DNA from: Dyadobacter sediminis
GTDB lineage: Bacteria; Bacteroidota; Bacteroidia; Cytophagales; Spirosomataceae
Direction: 5' to 3'
Assembly (NCBI RefSeq): GCF_005860765.1
Contig: NZ_VCEI01000029.1
Coordinates: 248,001-312,000, forward strand
Length of the DNA: 64,000 nt
How positions within the stretch are numbered: position 1 is the stretch's first letter; each line of letters opens with the position of its first letter. Positions 15,980-25,078 of this stretch are shown in pieces. Made by a program: the position numbers and the translations under genes. Below the pieces are notes generated by a model that did no database searches, was not told the DNA's origin, and saw nothing but the letters and a program-made list of their open reading frames with translations.

Positions 15980-18193
15980 ATGGTAAAGAAGGTTGATACA
16001 GTCGTACTAGACACGTTGAAAGAAAGACTTAAAGAAATATTCGGATACAGTCAGTTCAGGGGAGAGCAGGAAGTAATTATTCAGAATATCCTGCTTGGCA
16101 AAAATACATTCGTGATTATGCCGACAGGCGCAGGAAAATCACTTTGCTATCAGCTGCCGGCCCTTGTCAGTGACGGTTTGACGATTGTCATTTCACCGCT
16201 GATCGCCTTGATGAAAAATCAGGTGGATCAGCTGACAGCGTTCGGGATTAATGCACAGTTTCTTAATTCCACGCTTACAAAAGCAGAAATGACAAGGGTA
16301 AAAACCGACGCACTCGACGGAAGCCTGAAATTACTTTATATCGCACCGGAATCACTTACCAAAGAAGACAATCTGGATTTTCTTAAAAAAGTAAAAATAT
16401 CCTTTGTCGCTATCGACGAGGCACACTGTATTTCAGAATGGGGGCACGATTTCAGGCCGGAGTACCGACGCATTTACGGGATTATTGAAAACATCGGCAA
16501 CCTTCCCATCATTGCGCTAACGGCAACTGCAACGCCGAAAGTACAGCAGGATATCCGCAAGAATCTGCAGATGGAAGAAGCCGAAACCTTTAAATCTTCT
16601 TTTAACCGTAAAAACCTTTACTACGAAATACGTCCTAAGAAAGACGTAAAAAAGCAGCTGATCCGGTATGTGCGCAACAACAAAGGCAAATCCGGAATTG
16701 TATACTGCCTCAGCCGCAAAACGGTGGAAGAAGTGGCCGAGCTGCTGACCGTTAACGACGTACGTGCGTTGCCGTATCATGCCGGGCTCGACAGCAATAC
16801 ACGCATGGCCAATCAGGATGCATTCCTGAATGAAGAAGCAGACGTCATTGTGGCGACAATCGCTTTCGGAATGGGCATTGACAAGCCGGATGTTCGTTTT
16901 GTGATCCATTACGACGTTCCCAAATCGTTGGAAGGATATTATCAGGAAACGGGCCGGGCCGGAAGAGACGGGCTGGAAGGAAACTGCCTGATGTTTTACA
17001 GCTACGAGGACATTCAGAAGCTGGAGAAATTCAATAAAGATAAAACCGTTACCGAACGCGACAACGCACGCCATTTACTGAATGAAATGGTGGCTTATTC
17101 TACCTTGGGCGTTTGCCGGCGGAGACAATTGCTGAGTTATTTCGGTGAATATTTCGAAAAGGACTGTGGTTTTTGTGACAACTGCATCAAGCCGACTGAA
17201 AAAACCAAAGTTCAGGATGATGTTATTCTGGTGCTGAAAGCAGTTCAGCTGACTGAACAGCGCTTTGATGCCGACCATATCGCCGATCTTCTCACAGCTA
17301 CTGAAAATCAGTATGTAAAAAGCTACGAGCATGATCAGCTGGAAGTTTATGGCAAAGGTCTGGAACTGAATGAATCCAGAGATTACTGGGTTTCGGCAAT
17401 CCGCCAGCTTGTGATTTTCAATTACCTTGAAAAAGACATAGAAAATTACGGCGTTATTAAACTGGGAGAAAAAGGTGCTAATTATCTGAATGATCCGTAT
17501 CCGGTTACGCTGCACAAAGACCATAATTTTGACGAAGAAGAAGTAAAACCCGAAGACGACGATAAGGATGCTGCGACCGGCGGCGGAAGTGCGCATGCTT
17601 ATGACGAAGCGCTTCTTGGCATGCTTAAAGCCCTCAGAAAAAAAGTAGCCAAAGAGAAAAATCTCCCGCCATATGTTATCTTTCAGGATCCTTCCATGGA
17701 AGAAATGGCCACGACTTATCCTACTACCCAGCAGGAAATGGCGCAGATCAACGGCGTGGGAATGGGAAAAGTCCAGAAATTCGGACGTCAGTTCCTGGAT
17801 CTGATTACAAGATATGTTGAAGAAAATGAAATAGAAACCGCGAAAGATGTCGTTATCAAATCGACGGTCAATAAATCCAAGATCAAAATATTTATCATTC
17901 AGCAGGTTGACAGGAAAGTAAGTCTGGACGAAATTGCCGAAGTGAAAGACCTTGCATTGGCTGATGTTATTGAAGAAGTGGAACATATCTGTTATTCCGG
18001 CACCAAATTAAATCTGGATTATTATATTAACCAGGTTATTGACCGCGAACGGCAAAAAGATATTTATGACTACTTTATGACAGCTGAAACAGACAACATC
18101 GCTGCTGCGTTGGATGAATTTGCCAATGATGAAATAAGCGAAGAGGAACTTCGGCTGATGCGTATCAAGTTTTTATCAGAACTGGCAAACTAA
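15980..18193 (+). CDS. recQ: ATP-dependent DNA helicase RecQ
   Basis: A 3'-5' DNA helicase of recombination and repair. The 737-residue product shows motif I PTGAGKSLCYQLPA (about 49-62), DEAH box IDEAHCISEWGHDFRPEY (about 146-163), motif III ALTATATP and motif VI QETGRAGRDG. The RQC zinc-binding region has cysteines in GVCRRRQLL and CGFCDNC (about 390-410), and an HRDC-like domain lies at about 540-610. It is longer than E. coli RecQ (about 610 residues) owing to a C-terminal helical extension, which is common in Bacteroidota. It is divergent from kdsD; purD follows after 46 nt. Confidence 0.96.
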   Translation: MVKKVDTVVLDTLKERLKEIFGYSQFRGEQEVIIQNILLGKNTFVIMPTGAGKSLCYQLPALVSDGLTIVISPLIALMKNQVDQLTAFGINAQFLNSTLTKAEMTRVKTDALDGSLKLLYIAPESLTKEDNLDFLKKVKISFVAIDEAHCISEWGHDFRPEYRRIYGIIENIGNLPIIALTATATPKVQQDIRKNLQMEEAETFKSSFNRKNLYYEIRPKKDVKKQLIRYVRNNKGKSGIVYCLSRKTVEEVAELLTVNDVRALPYHAGLDSNTRMANQDAFLNEEADVIVATIAFGMGIDKPDVRFVIHYDVPKSLEGYYQETGRAGRDGLEGNCLMFYSYEDIQKLEKFNKDKTVTERDNARHLLNEMVAYSTLGVCRRRQLLSYFGEYFEKDCGFCDNCIKPTEKTKVQDDVILVLKAVQLTEQRFDADHIADLLTATENQYVKSYEHDQLEVYGKGLELNESRDYWVSAIRQLVIFNYLEKDIENYGVIKLGEKGANYLNDPYPVTLHKDHNFDEEEVKPEDDDKDAATGGGSAHAYDEALLGMLKALRKKVAKEKNLPPYVIFQDPSMEEMATTYPTTQQEMAQINGVGMGKVQKFGRQFLDLITRYVEENEIETAKDVVIKSTVNKSKIKIFIIQQVDRKVSLDEIAEVKDLALADVIEEVEHICYSGTKLNLDYYINQVIDRERQKDIYDYFMTAETDNIAAALDEFANDEISEEELRLMRIKFLSELAN

Positions 18194-18239
18194 CAGTCTG
18201 AAAACTTGTTATCAATGCTAAGTGAAACAATAACCATTT

Positions 18240-19529
18240 ATGAACATACTTATATTGGGATCGGGCGGGAGAGAACATGCTTTTGCCTGGAAAATTGCCC
18301 CAAGCCCTCTTTGTGACAATTTGTTTGTAGCACCCGGAAATGCCGGTACCGCAAATATTGCAACAAACCTTTCGATAACTTACAACGACTTTGAAGCCAT
18401 TGCAGATGCTGTTCTGGAAAATAATGTCGAGCTGGTTATTGTTGGCCCGGAGGAACCTCTTGTCAACGGGATCGTTGATTACTTTGCATCAAGGCCGGAT
18501 CTTTCCAGAATAAAAATCATAGGCCCGAACAAAGCCGGCGCTCAACTGGAAGGAAGCAAGGATTTTTCCAAACAGTTTATGCAGAAGTACGGCATTCCAA
18601 CCGCTTCTTCCAGAACTTTTACTGTTGAAACCCTGACGGAAGGTCTTAAATATCTGGAAAACCATCCGCTTCCGATCGTGCTTAAGGCAGACGGGCTTGC
18701 GGCTGGTAAAGGCGTTATTATAGCTGAAAAACATGCGGAGGCCGAGCAGGCGTTCAAGGAAATGTTGCTGGATGGCAAATTTGGAGAAGCAGGAAGTAAA
18801 GTGGTTATTGAACAGTTTCTGAAAGGAATTGAATTGTCGGTGTTTGTACTTACAGACGGCGAACATTATAAAATACTGCCCGAAGCAAAAGATTATAAAA
18901 GAATCGGAGAACATGACACGGGACTGAATACAGGCGGAATGGGAGCTGTTTCTCCGGTACCTTTTGCCGATGCGAATTTTCTGAAAAAAGTAGAGGAAAA
19001 AGTGGTCAAGCCTACTTTAAACGGCCTGAAAAAGGAAGGAATCAAGTATGTCGGCTTTATATTCATAGGATTAATGAATACAAAAGGCGAACCTTATGTT
19101 ATTGAGTATAATGTACGGATGGGTGATCCGGAAACGGAAGTTGTCATACCTCGTATTCAATCTGATTTTGCGATGCTGATGGCTTCTACAGCCAAGGGAA
19201 CGCTGAATGATTTTGAACTTCAGATTTCTCCTCAGACAGCCGTTACAACGGTGGTTGTTTCGGGCGGCTATCCGGGCGAATATGAAAAAGGGAAAGTGAT
19301 TTCCGGAAGTGAAAAAGTAGAAGACGTATTTTTGTATCATGCCGGAACCACTTTCAACGGAAACACCGAAATCGTGACAAACGGAGGAAGGGTAATGGCA
19401 CTTACCGGTCTTGCCAATTCCCTTGAAAACGCCGTGCACAAGTCGCAGCGTGCTGCGCAGGCCGTTCAGTTTGAGGGAAAATATTTCCGGCATGATATCG
19501 GTGTGGATTTAATTCGGTACAATGATTGA
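18240..19529 (+). CDS. purD: Phosphoribosylamine-glycine ligase
   Basis: ATP-grasp enzyme that makes glycinamide ribonucleotide in purine synthesis. The 429 residues start with the N-domain MNILILGSGGREHAFAWKI, followed by the ATP-grasp region (VLKADGLAAGKGVI, TGGMGAVSP) and the GARS signature RMGDPETEVV (about 297-306). Its length is standard. It is followed by the PSP1/RicT gene only 15 nt after the stop, so the two are probably co-transcribed. Confidence 0.97.
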   Translation: MNILILGSGGREHAFAWKIAPSPLCDNLFVAPGNAGTANIATNLSITYNDFEAIADAVLENNVELVIVGPEEPLVNGIVDYFASRPDLSRIKIIGPNKAGAQLEGSKDFSKQFMQKYGIPTASSRTFTVETLTEGLKYLENHPLPIVLKADGLAAGKGVIIAEKHAEAEQAFKEMLLDGKFGEAGSKVVIEQFLKGIELSVFVLTDGEHYKILPEAKDYKRIGEHDTGLNTGGMGAVSPVPFADANFLKKVEEKVVKPTLNGLKKEGIKYVGFIFIGLMNTKGEPYVIEYNVRMGDPETEVVIPRIQSDFAMLMASTAKGTLNDFELQISPQTAVTTVVVSGGYPGEYEKGKVISGSEKVEDVFLYHAGTTFNGNTEIVTNGGRVMALTGLANSLENAVHKSQRAAQAVQFEGKYFRHDIGVDLIRYND

Positions 19530-19544
19530 TGAATATGTGTAATT

Positions 19545-20744
19545 ATGGGATGTGGATCATGTTCATCCGGAGGATGCGGCACGAGTGAATCGGCTGTTTC
19601 CGGATGTGGAAGTAAAGGAACCTGTGGAACAGGCGGATGTAATAAAATGAATGTTTTTGACTGGCTGAGCCACATGGATGTGCCCGCCAGCCAGCGTTTT
19701 GATGTAGTAGAAGTAAAGTTTAAAGGCGGAAGAAAAGAATACTTCCGGAATATAAATCAACTGGAATTTGTCACAGGCGATTACGTTGTCTGTGAAATGG
19801 CTTCCGGCCAGCATATCGGTGCCATTTCCTTGCAGGGTGAATTGGTAAGGCTTCAGATGAAACGGAAAAACGTCGTGATAAACGACGACATGCACGTGAT
19901 TTATCGTATCGCAACCGAGAAAGACCTTGACAAGCATACGCAGGCAATGGCCCGTGAGATGCCGACGCTTTACCGGACGCGCGAAATCATTCGTGAGATG
20001 AAGCTGAATATGAAGCTGTCGGACGTTGAATTCCAGTCGGATAATACCAAAACAACTTTTTACTACTCATCCGAAGAACGGGTTGATTTCCGTGAGCTGA
20101 TCAAAGCATTGGCATCGGAATTCAAGGTAAGGATTGAAATGCGGCAGATCAGCCTGCGGCAGGAAGCAAGTCGTTTGGGCGGTCTGGGTTCATGCGGACG
20201 CGAATTGTGCTGTTCAACATGGCTTACGGATTTTAAAAATATATCAACGGCTGCCGCCCGCTATCAGAATCTTTCGCTGAACCCGGCCAAGCTTTCCGGA
20301 CAATGCGGAAGACTGAAATGCTGCCTCAACTACGAGCTGGAAACTTATATTGATGCCTTGCGCGATATTCCGACCGTAGACGCACCGCTGAAAACCAAAA
20401 AAGGAAATGCCGTTTTGCAGAAAACAGACATTTTCAAAAAAATCATGTGGTTCGGGTTTGATAAAGATACAAACTGGTATCCGGTCGCCATTGATAAAGT
20501 AATGGAGATCATTGCATTGAACAAAAAGGATATTCTTCCGGAATCTCTCGATATCCTGACGCCGGAACCTGAAAAAGGCATTGAAAAAATTCCTGGCAAA
20601 CTGAACAGTGATCTTGAAAACCTTGACAAGAAATACAGCGAGGAACAGAAGAAGAAAAAGAAGAAAAAAAACAAGTCCGGTAAAAATAAGAATAATGCAA
20701 ACAAACCGCAGGCTACTGCTTCACCGGCAACCGATAGTAAATAA
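19545..20744 (+). CDS. PSP1/RicT-like protein with Cys-rich N-terminus
   Basis: A 399-residue cytoplasmic protein of the PSP1 (RicT/YaaT) family. In Bacillus, RicT forms a complex with RicA and RicF that binds iron-sulfur clusters and affects RNA maturation. The central domain carries the family cysteine segments LGSCGRELCCSTW (about 220-232) and SGQCGRLKCCLNYE (about 250-263). Two unusual ends are visible: a Gly/Ser/Cys-rich N-terminus with six Cys in the first 32 residues (positions 3, 6, 11, 21, 27 and 32), and a Lys/Asn-rich basic tail (about 365-399). The gene is tightly coupled to purD. Its role in Bacteroidota is unknown to me. Confidence 0.85.
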   Translation: MGCGSCSSGGCGTSESAVSGCGSKGTCGTGGCNKMNVFDWLSHMDVPASQRFDVVEVKFKGGRKEYFRNINQLEFVTGDYVVCEMASGQHIGAISLQGELVRLQMKRKNVVINDDMHVIYRIATEKDLDKHTQAMAREMPTLYRTREIIREMKLNMKLSDVEFQSDNTKTTFYYSSEERVDFRELIKALASEFKVRIEMRQISLRQEASRLGGLGSCGRELCCSTWLTDFKNISTAAARYQNLSLNPAKLSGQCGRLKCCLNYELETYIDALRDIPTVDAPLKTKKGNAVLQKTDIFKKIMWFGFDKDTNWYPVAIDKVMEIIALNKKDILPESLDILTPEPEKGIEKIPGKLNSDLENLDKKYSEEQKKKKKKKNKSGKNKNNANKPQATASPATDSK

Positions 20745-20764
20745 CAGGGATGGAACATCTCTTG

Positions 20765-20798
20765 AAAAGAAGTCAGGTTTTAAAGCTTGACTTCTTTT
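20765..20798 (+). terminator. Terminator between RicT-like gene and anmK
   Basis: An 11-bp inverted repeat (20765-20775 / 20788-20798) followed by T residues. It sits 20 nt after the RicT-like stop codon and before the anmK start at 20816. This is why the in-frame upstream start of anmK at 20750 is rejected. Confidence 0.75.
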
Positions 20799-20815
20799 TT
20801 TACACTTTATATTCT

Positions 20816-22009
20816 ATGAAAAAACACATAGAGAAACTTTACGGAATTGCCGGCAAAAAAAGCAGGCGCATTGTCGGGTTGATGTCCGGTACTTCGCTGG
20901 ACGGATTGGACGTAGCCTTGTGCAACATTGAGAACAGCGGAACCGATACGATCCTGAAAATGGAAAATTTTGTAACGGTACCCTATTCTGATGATTTTCG
21001 GAACGAGATCCGCAAGATCTTTGCCAAAAGGGAAATTGATTTCCAGCAACTCTGTCTTTTAAATCCCTACATCGGCAGTGAACACGGGAAAATCATTCTG
21101 GATTGCCTGAAACAATGGAATATTGCACCAGAGGAAATTGACCTGATTGCAAGTCACGGACAAACCGTTTTTCATGCGCCTAAAAAGCAGCACGGACAAA
21201 GCCTGTTCCCCGATTCGACCCTGCAGATCGGCGACGGTGACCATATCGCCGTAAAGACCGGAATCATCACCTTGAGCGATTTTCGTCAGAAGCACATCGC
21301 AGCAGGCGGAGAAGGCGCTCCGCTCGCCGTGTACGGCGATCATTTCCTGTTTTCCAAAAAAGGTGAAAACCGCATCCTGCTGAACATGGGCGGCATTGCT
21401 AACTTTACTTTCCTTCCCGGAAACCAGGATACCGCAGCGGTTTTCACCAGCGATACGGGTCCGGGAAATACATTGATTGATGCCTACACAAGAAGATTTT
21501 TTCATAAACCATTTGACGAAAACGGCGAAATTGCTGCCAAAGGAAAAGTAAATGCTCCGTTACTGGAAGCATTAAAGTTGTTCCCTTTTTTCAAGCAGCC
21601 ATTTCCAAAAACAACGGGTCCTGAGATATTTAATTTTGATTACGTGGAAGCAGCCATTCAGAAAGCAAAACTTACGTCGCTGTCGCGGCAGGATATCATT
21701 GCTACACTCACCCGTTTAAGCGCCGATACCATTACCGATGCAATAAAAAGCGTAATGAGCCAAAATGATTCCTATACGGTTTATGCCAGCGGAGGCGGTG
21801 CGCATAATCCCCTGCTGATGCAGGCCATTCAGGAAGAACTGAATGCTCCGGCCAAACTGATTGATGAGCTTGGTGTTCCCGGAGATGCCAAAGAAGCCGT
21901 ACTTTTTGCAGTTCTGGCCAATGAAGCCATTGCAGGAGATCAAAGTCACTTTGGAGAAAAAGAAGGCGTTCCAGGCATATCAATGGGGAAAATATCACTT
22001 CCTGCGTAA
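20816..22009 (+). CDS. anmK: Anhydro-N-acetylmuramic acid kinase
   Basis: Phosphorylates and opens 1,6-anhydro-MurNAc to MurNAc-6-phosphate in peptidoglycan recycling. The 397-residue product has the AnmK N-terminal ATPase motif GLMSGTSLDGLDVALC (about 22-37), SHGQTVFHAP (about 112-121), the NMGGIANFT region (about 189-197), and TDTGPGN-like and YASGGGAHNP segments. The start at 20816 follows a terminator hairpin. lhgO follows 33 nt later. A MurQ etherase, the next step, is not in the window. Confidence 0.93.
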   Translation: MKKHIEKLYGIAGKKSRRIVGLMSGTSLDGLDVALCNIENSGTDTILKMENFVTVPYSDDFRNEIRKIFAKREIDFQQLCLLNPYIGSEHGKIILDCLKQWNIAPEEIDLIASHGQTVFHAPKKQHGQSLFPDSTLQIGDGDHIAVKTGIITLSDFRQKHIAAGGEGAPLAVYGDHFLFSKKGENRILLNMGGIANFTFLPGNQDTAAVFTSDTGPGNTLIDAYTRRFFHKPFDENGEIAAKGKVNAPLLEALKLFPFFKQPFPKTTGPEIFNFDYVEAAIQKAKLTSLSRQDIIATLTRLSADTITDAIKSVMSQNDSYTVYASGGGAHNPLLMQAIQEELNAPAKLIDELGVPGDAKEAVLFAVLANEAIAGDQSHFGEKEGVPGISMGKISLPA

Positions 22010-22042
22010 TTTTCGGATCAAACAAGCAGTAATTTATATTTC

Positions 22043-23242
22043 ATGTACGATATTACAGTTATAGGCGGCGGCATTGTCGGCCTTGCTACCGCGCTTCGGA
22101 TCAAGGAGCAAAAACCTTCATTGAAACTGCTTTTGCTGGAAAAGGAAAATGAAGTTGCAAAGCATCAGACCGGACACAACAGCGGCGTGATTCATTCCGG
22201 ACTTTATTACAAGCCGGGAAGCCTGAAAGCAACAAACTGCATCCGCGGATATCAGATGCTCATCGATTTCTGCGACCGTGAAGGCGTTTCTTATGATCTG
22301 TGCGGTAAGATCGTTGTGGCGACCAGCGAAGATCAGAAACCTTTGCTGCGCAACCTTTACGAACGAGGCATGCAGAATGGCCTTGTAAAAAATAAAATGA
22401 TTTCCAAAGCTGAAATCCGCGAAATTGAACCGCACGTAACGGGAACAGAAGGTATCTGGGTTCCTTACACAGGCATTATCGATTACAAATCGGTTTCTGA
22501 AAAGTATGCCGAATGCCTGCAAAAGCTGGGAGGTGAAATCCGGTTCGGTGAAAAAATAATTGATATAAAAAACCGCAATACTCATTCCGAAGTTGTTTCG
22601 GCAACAGGTAAAGTTTTTGAAACATGCCTGATCGTGAATTGTGCCGGATTGTATTCAGATAAAATTGCACAGCTAACGCAGCCGGAAAATATAAAGGTGC
22701 GGATTATTCCTTTTCGCGGAGAGTATTACAAAATTGTTCCGGAAAAACAATATCTGGTCAAAAACCTGATTTATCCCGTTCCCGATCCGAATTTTCCATT
22801 TCTGGGCGTGCATTTTACCAGAATGATCGAAGGAGGTGTTGAAGCCGGCCCAAACGCTGTTTTTGCATTCCGACGTGAAGGTTACCGTAAAACAGATCTG
22901 AATGTCGGTGAAATGATGGAATCGCTGGCTTGGCCGGGCTTCCGCAAAGTTGCCGCCAAATACTGGAAAACAGGCATGGGCGAATATTATCGTTCTTTTT
23001 CCAAAGCAGCTTTTACAAAAGCACTCCAGGGCTTGATCCCGGAAATCCAGAGTGAAGATCTTGTTCCCGGCGGTGCGGGCGTACGTGCGCAGGCTTGTGA
23101 TTACGATGGTGGCTTGCTGGACGATTTTTCCATTATCGAAAACAAGAATGCAATCAACATTTGTAATGCCCCGTCACCGGCAGCAACTTCTTCATTGTCA
23201 ATAGGACAAACGGTCTCAGAACGGGTTCTTGCAAGGATATAG
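22043..23242 (+). CDS. lhgO: L-2-hydroxyglutarate oxidase
   Basis: FAD-dependent enzyme oxidising L-2-hydroxyglutarate to 2-oxoglutarate. The 399-residue protein has the N-terminal FAD motif ITVIGGGIVGLATALRI (about 3-19), the HNSGVIHSGLYYKPGS block (about 48-63) and the C-terminal GGAGVRAQACD and NAPSPAATSSLSIG segments typical of LhgO (YgaF). It has no signal peptide. It probably shares a transcript with anmK. The stop codon directly abuts the start of the TGTTGGC repeat. Confidence 0.93.
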   Translation: MYDITVIGGGIVGLATALRIKEQKPSLKLLLLEKENEVAKHQTGHNSGVIHSGLYYKPGSLKATNCIRGYQMLIDFCDREGVSYDLCGKIVVATSEDQKPLLRNLYERGMQNGLVKNKMISKAEIREIEPHVTGTEGIWVPYTGIIDYKSVSEKYAECLQKLGGEIRFGEKIIDIKNRNTHSEVVSATGKVFETCLIVNCAGLYSDKIAQLTQPENIKVRIIPFRGEYYKIVPEKQYLVKNLIYPVPDPNFPFLGVHFTRMIEGGVEAGPNAVFAFRREGYRKTDLNVGEMMESLAWPGFRKVAAKYWKTGMGEYYRSFSKAAFTKALQGLIPEIQSEDLVPGGAGVRAQACDYDGGLLDDFSIIENKNAINICNAPSPAATSSLSIGQTVSERVLARI

Positions 23243-23243
23243 C

Positions 23244-23320
23244 TGTTGGCTGTTGGCTGTTGGCTGTTGGCTGTTGGCTGTTGGCTGTTGGCTGTTGGCT
23301 GTTGGCTGTTGGCTGTTGGC
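23244..23320. repeat. Tandem heptamer repeat (TGTTGGC)x11
   Basis: Eleven perfect head-to-tail copies of TGTTGGC fill 77 bp beginning two bases after the lhgO stop codon. The copies show no variation, which suggests recent expansion or ongoing slippage. There are no spacers, so this is not a CRISPR. It is followed directly by the lhgO terminator. Partial relatives (GCTGTTAGG-, GCTAATAGC-like) occur in other intergenic regions here. Confidence 0.97.
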
Positions 23321-23330
23321 TTTAAAATAA

Positions 23331-23370
23331 AAAGTCTTGCTCCCAGGTTCCTGAAAGCAAGACTTTTTTA
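23331..23370. terminator. Terminator after repeat tract
   Basis: An 11-bp inverted repeat (23331-23341 / 23356-23366) with a T run. It is the probable terminator for the anmK-lhgO transcript, which would therefore include the repeat tract in its 3' UTR. Confidence 0.8.
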
Positions 23371-23504
23371 CGATTATTCAGAACTGTTTAGCAGTTAGCG
23401 TTCAACTGCCAGCAATCAGCTTTTGGTTAAAGTCACAAATCAAAAACAACCAATGACAACAAATGACCATCACTGACAATAAATCACCGTCACCCACTCA
23501 AAAC
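23371..23504. repeat. Low-complexity intergenic DNA with degenerate repeats
   Basis: It contains imperfect repeated words such as AATGACAACAAATGACCATCAC and CAGTTAGC/CAGCAATCAGC. This looks like a degenerate relative of the short-tandem-repeat type seen at 23244-23320. No open reading frame or RNA was recognised. Confidence 0.4.
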
Positions 23505-24956
23505 CTACTCTCTTCCCAACTTACTGTTCTTCTTGCCATAGCCGAAATAAACCACAAGACCCAGCGCAAGCCAGATTGCCAGACGAAACCAGCTTTCTAC
23601 CGGTAAAGAATACATCAGGTAAACACAAACTACAATACCCATAATTGGTACAAACGGAACGAGCGGAGTGCGGAATGAACGCGGAAGATCAGGCCTTTTT
23701 ACACGCAGCATCCAAACGCCTACACAAACCAGGCAGAATGCAAACAATGTTCCGATACTTACCATATGGCCAAGATCACTCACCGGAACAAGCCCGGAAA
23801 AGATACTTACAAATGCCATAAAGAAAAGGTTTGTTTTCCACGGTGTATGGAATTTGGCATGTACATCGCTGAAAAATCCAGGCAGCAGCCCATCTTTACT
23901 CATGGAATAAAATACACGGCTCTGGCCCAGAAGCATCACAATGATTACAGAAGTATATCCCGCCAGAATCGCGATGATCAATCCGGTCTGAAGTGAATCG
24001 TAGCCAGTTTTGGCAAAAGCCGTTGCAGCCGGTTTGGCATCATTTGCAAATTCAGTATATTTTACCAAACCCGTCATGACATGCGCAAAAAGCACATACA
24101 GGATTGTACAGACAACCAATGAACCCAGAATTCCGATTGGCATTCCTTTTTGCGGGTTTTTAGCTTCCTGCGCGGCAGTTGAAACCGCATCAAATCCGAT
24201 AAAGGCAAAAAATACTACGGCCGCTCCGGTGGCAATGCCTGTCCAGCCAAAGTTTTCATAATTTCCGGTATTTTCAGGAATATAAGGAACGTAATTCTGC
24301 GGATCAATATGGCTCCATCCCAATGCGATGAATATCAGTACAACTGCTACTTTCAGGATAACAAGCAAATTGTTCAGGAAAGCAGAACTTTGCGTTCCTC
24401 TGATCAAAAGCAATGACAGCAAGCAAACAATGATGATGGCCGGCAAATTGACAATGCCATTATCGATAACCGTTCCGTTACTCAGTTTAACTACTTCAAA
24501 AGGAGAGCAAACAAGCTGAGTAGGAAGATGAATATCAAACTTATTAAGGAATTCGAGCAGATACCGCGACCAGCTTACAGAAACGGTTGCGGCACCGAGC
24601 GCATATTCCAGAACAAGGTCCCAGCCTATGATCCAGGCTACGAATTCGCCCATTGTAGCGTAGGAATAAGTATAAGCACTTCCTGCAATGGGTATCATGG
24701 AAGCAAACTCAGCATAGCACAGTCCTGCAAATCCGCAACCAACGGCGGCCAGTATAAATGAAATGGTAACTGCCGGTCCGGAATGTTCTGCGGCGGCAAT
24801 TCCTGTTAATGAAAAAAGTCCTGCACCAATAATGGCACCAATTCCAAGTGCAACCAAACTGGCTGATCCCAACGATCGTTTTAATTGGTTTGCTTCTCCG
24901 GTTGATTCCTGTAATAATTTTTCAATAGGCTTTTTAACCCATAATTGATTTGCCAT
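23505..24956 (-). CDS. APC-family amino acid permease
   Basis: A 483-residue transporter of the amino acid-polyamine-organocation superfamily, cationic amino acid transporter-like. The N-terminal part after a charged region (KRSLGSASLVALGIGAIIGAGLF, about 26-48) carries the unwound first-helix GxGxI-type motif that binds substrate. About 12-13 membrane helices are visible, including SGPAVTISFILAAVGC, FAFIGFDAVSTAAQE (helix 6 region) and FRTPLVPFVPIMGI near the end. The substrate cannot be read from sequence. It is a single gene, opposite to lhgO. Confidence 0.9.
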   Translation of the reverse strand: MANQLWVKKPIEKLLQESTGEANQLKRSLGSASLVALGIGAIIGAGLFSLTGIAAAEHSGPAVTISFILAAVGCGFAGLCYAEFASMIPIAGSAYTYSYATMGEFVAWIIGWDLVLEYALGAATVSVSWSRYLLEFLNKFDIHLPTQLVCSPFEVVKLSNGTVIDNGIVNLPAIIIVCLLSLLLIRGTQSSAFLNNLLVILKVAVVLIFIALGWSHIDPQNYVPYIPENTGNYENFGWTGIATGAAVVFFAFIGFDAVSTAAQEAKNPQKGMPIGILGSLVVCTILYVLFAHVMTGLVKYTEFANDAKPAATAFAKTGYDSLQTGLIIAILAGYTSVIIVMLLGQSRVFYSMSKDGLLPGFFSDVHAKFHTPWKTNLFFMAFVSIFSGLVPVSDLGHMVSIGTLFAFCLVCVGVWMLRVKRPDLPRSFRTPLVPFVPIMGIVVCVYLMYSLPVESWFRLAIWLALGLVVYFGYGKKNSKLGRE

Positions 24957-25033
24957 ATAAAGCGCTTAGTTGTAGTTATAGTAACAGCATAAAACTAGAA
25001 TAAAATTTGTCAAGTATGTATAGCTACAAAATA

Positions 25034-25066
25034 AAAAGGGGAAAAGTATAAAACTTACCCCCTTTT
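25034..25066 (-). terminator. Terminator downstream of secDF
   Basis: AAAAGGGG (25034-25041) pairs with CCCCTTTT (25059-25066), with an inner AAGT/ACTT pairing in the loop. It lies 13 nt after the secDF stop on the minus strand and is A/T-flanked. Confidence 0.65.
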
Positions 25067-25078
25067 ATTCTTTAAAAC

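Noticed and set aside
17075-17986. A long minus-strand open frame inside recQ
   Set aside because: It is antisense to a highly conserved RecQ helicase and has a Phe/Ile-rich composition typical of shadow frames.
23244-23320. Repeat tract considered as a CRISPR array
   Set aside because: The 7-bp units are directly adjacent with no spacers and there are no cas genes nearby.
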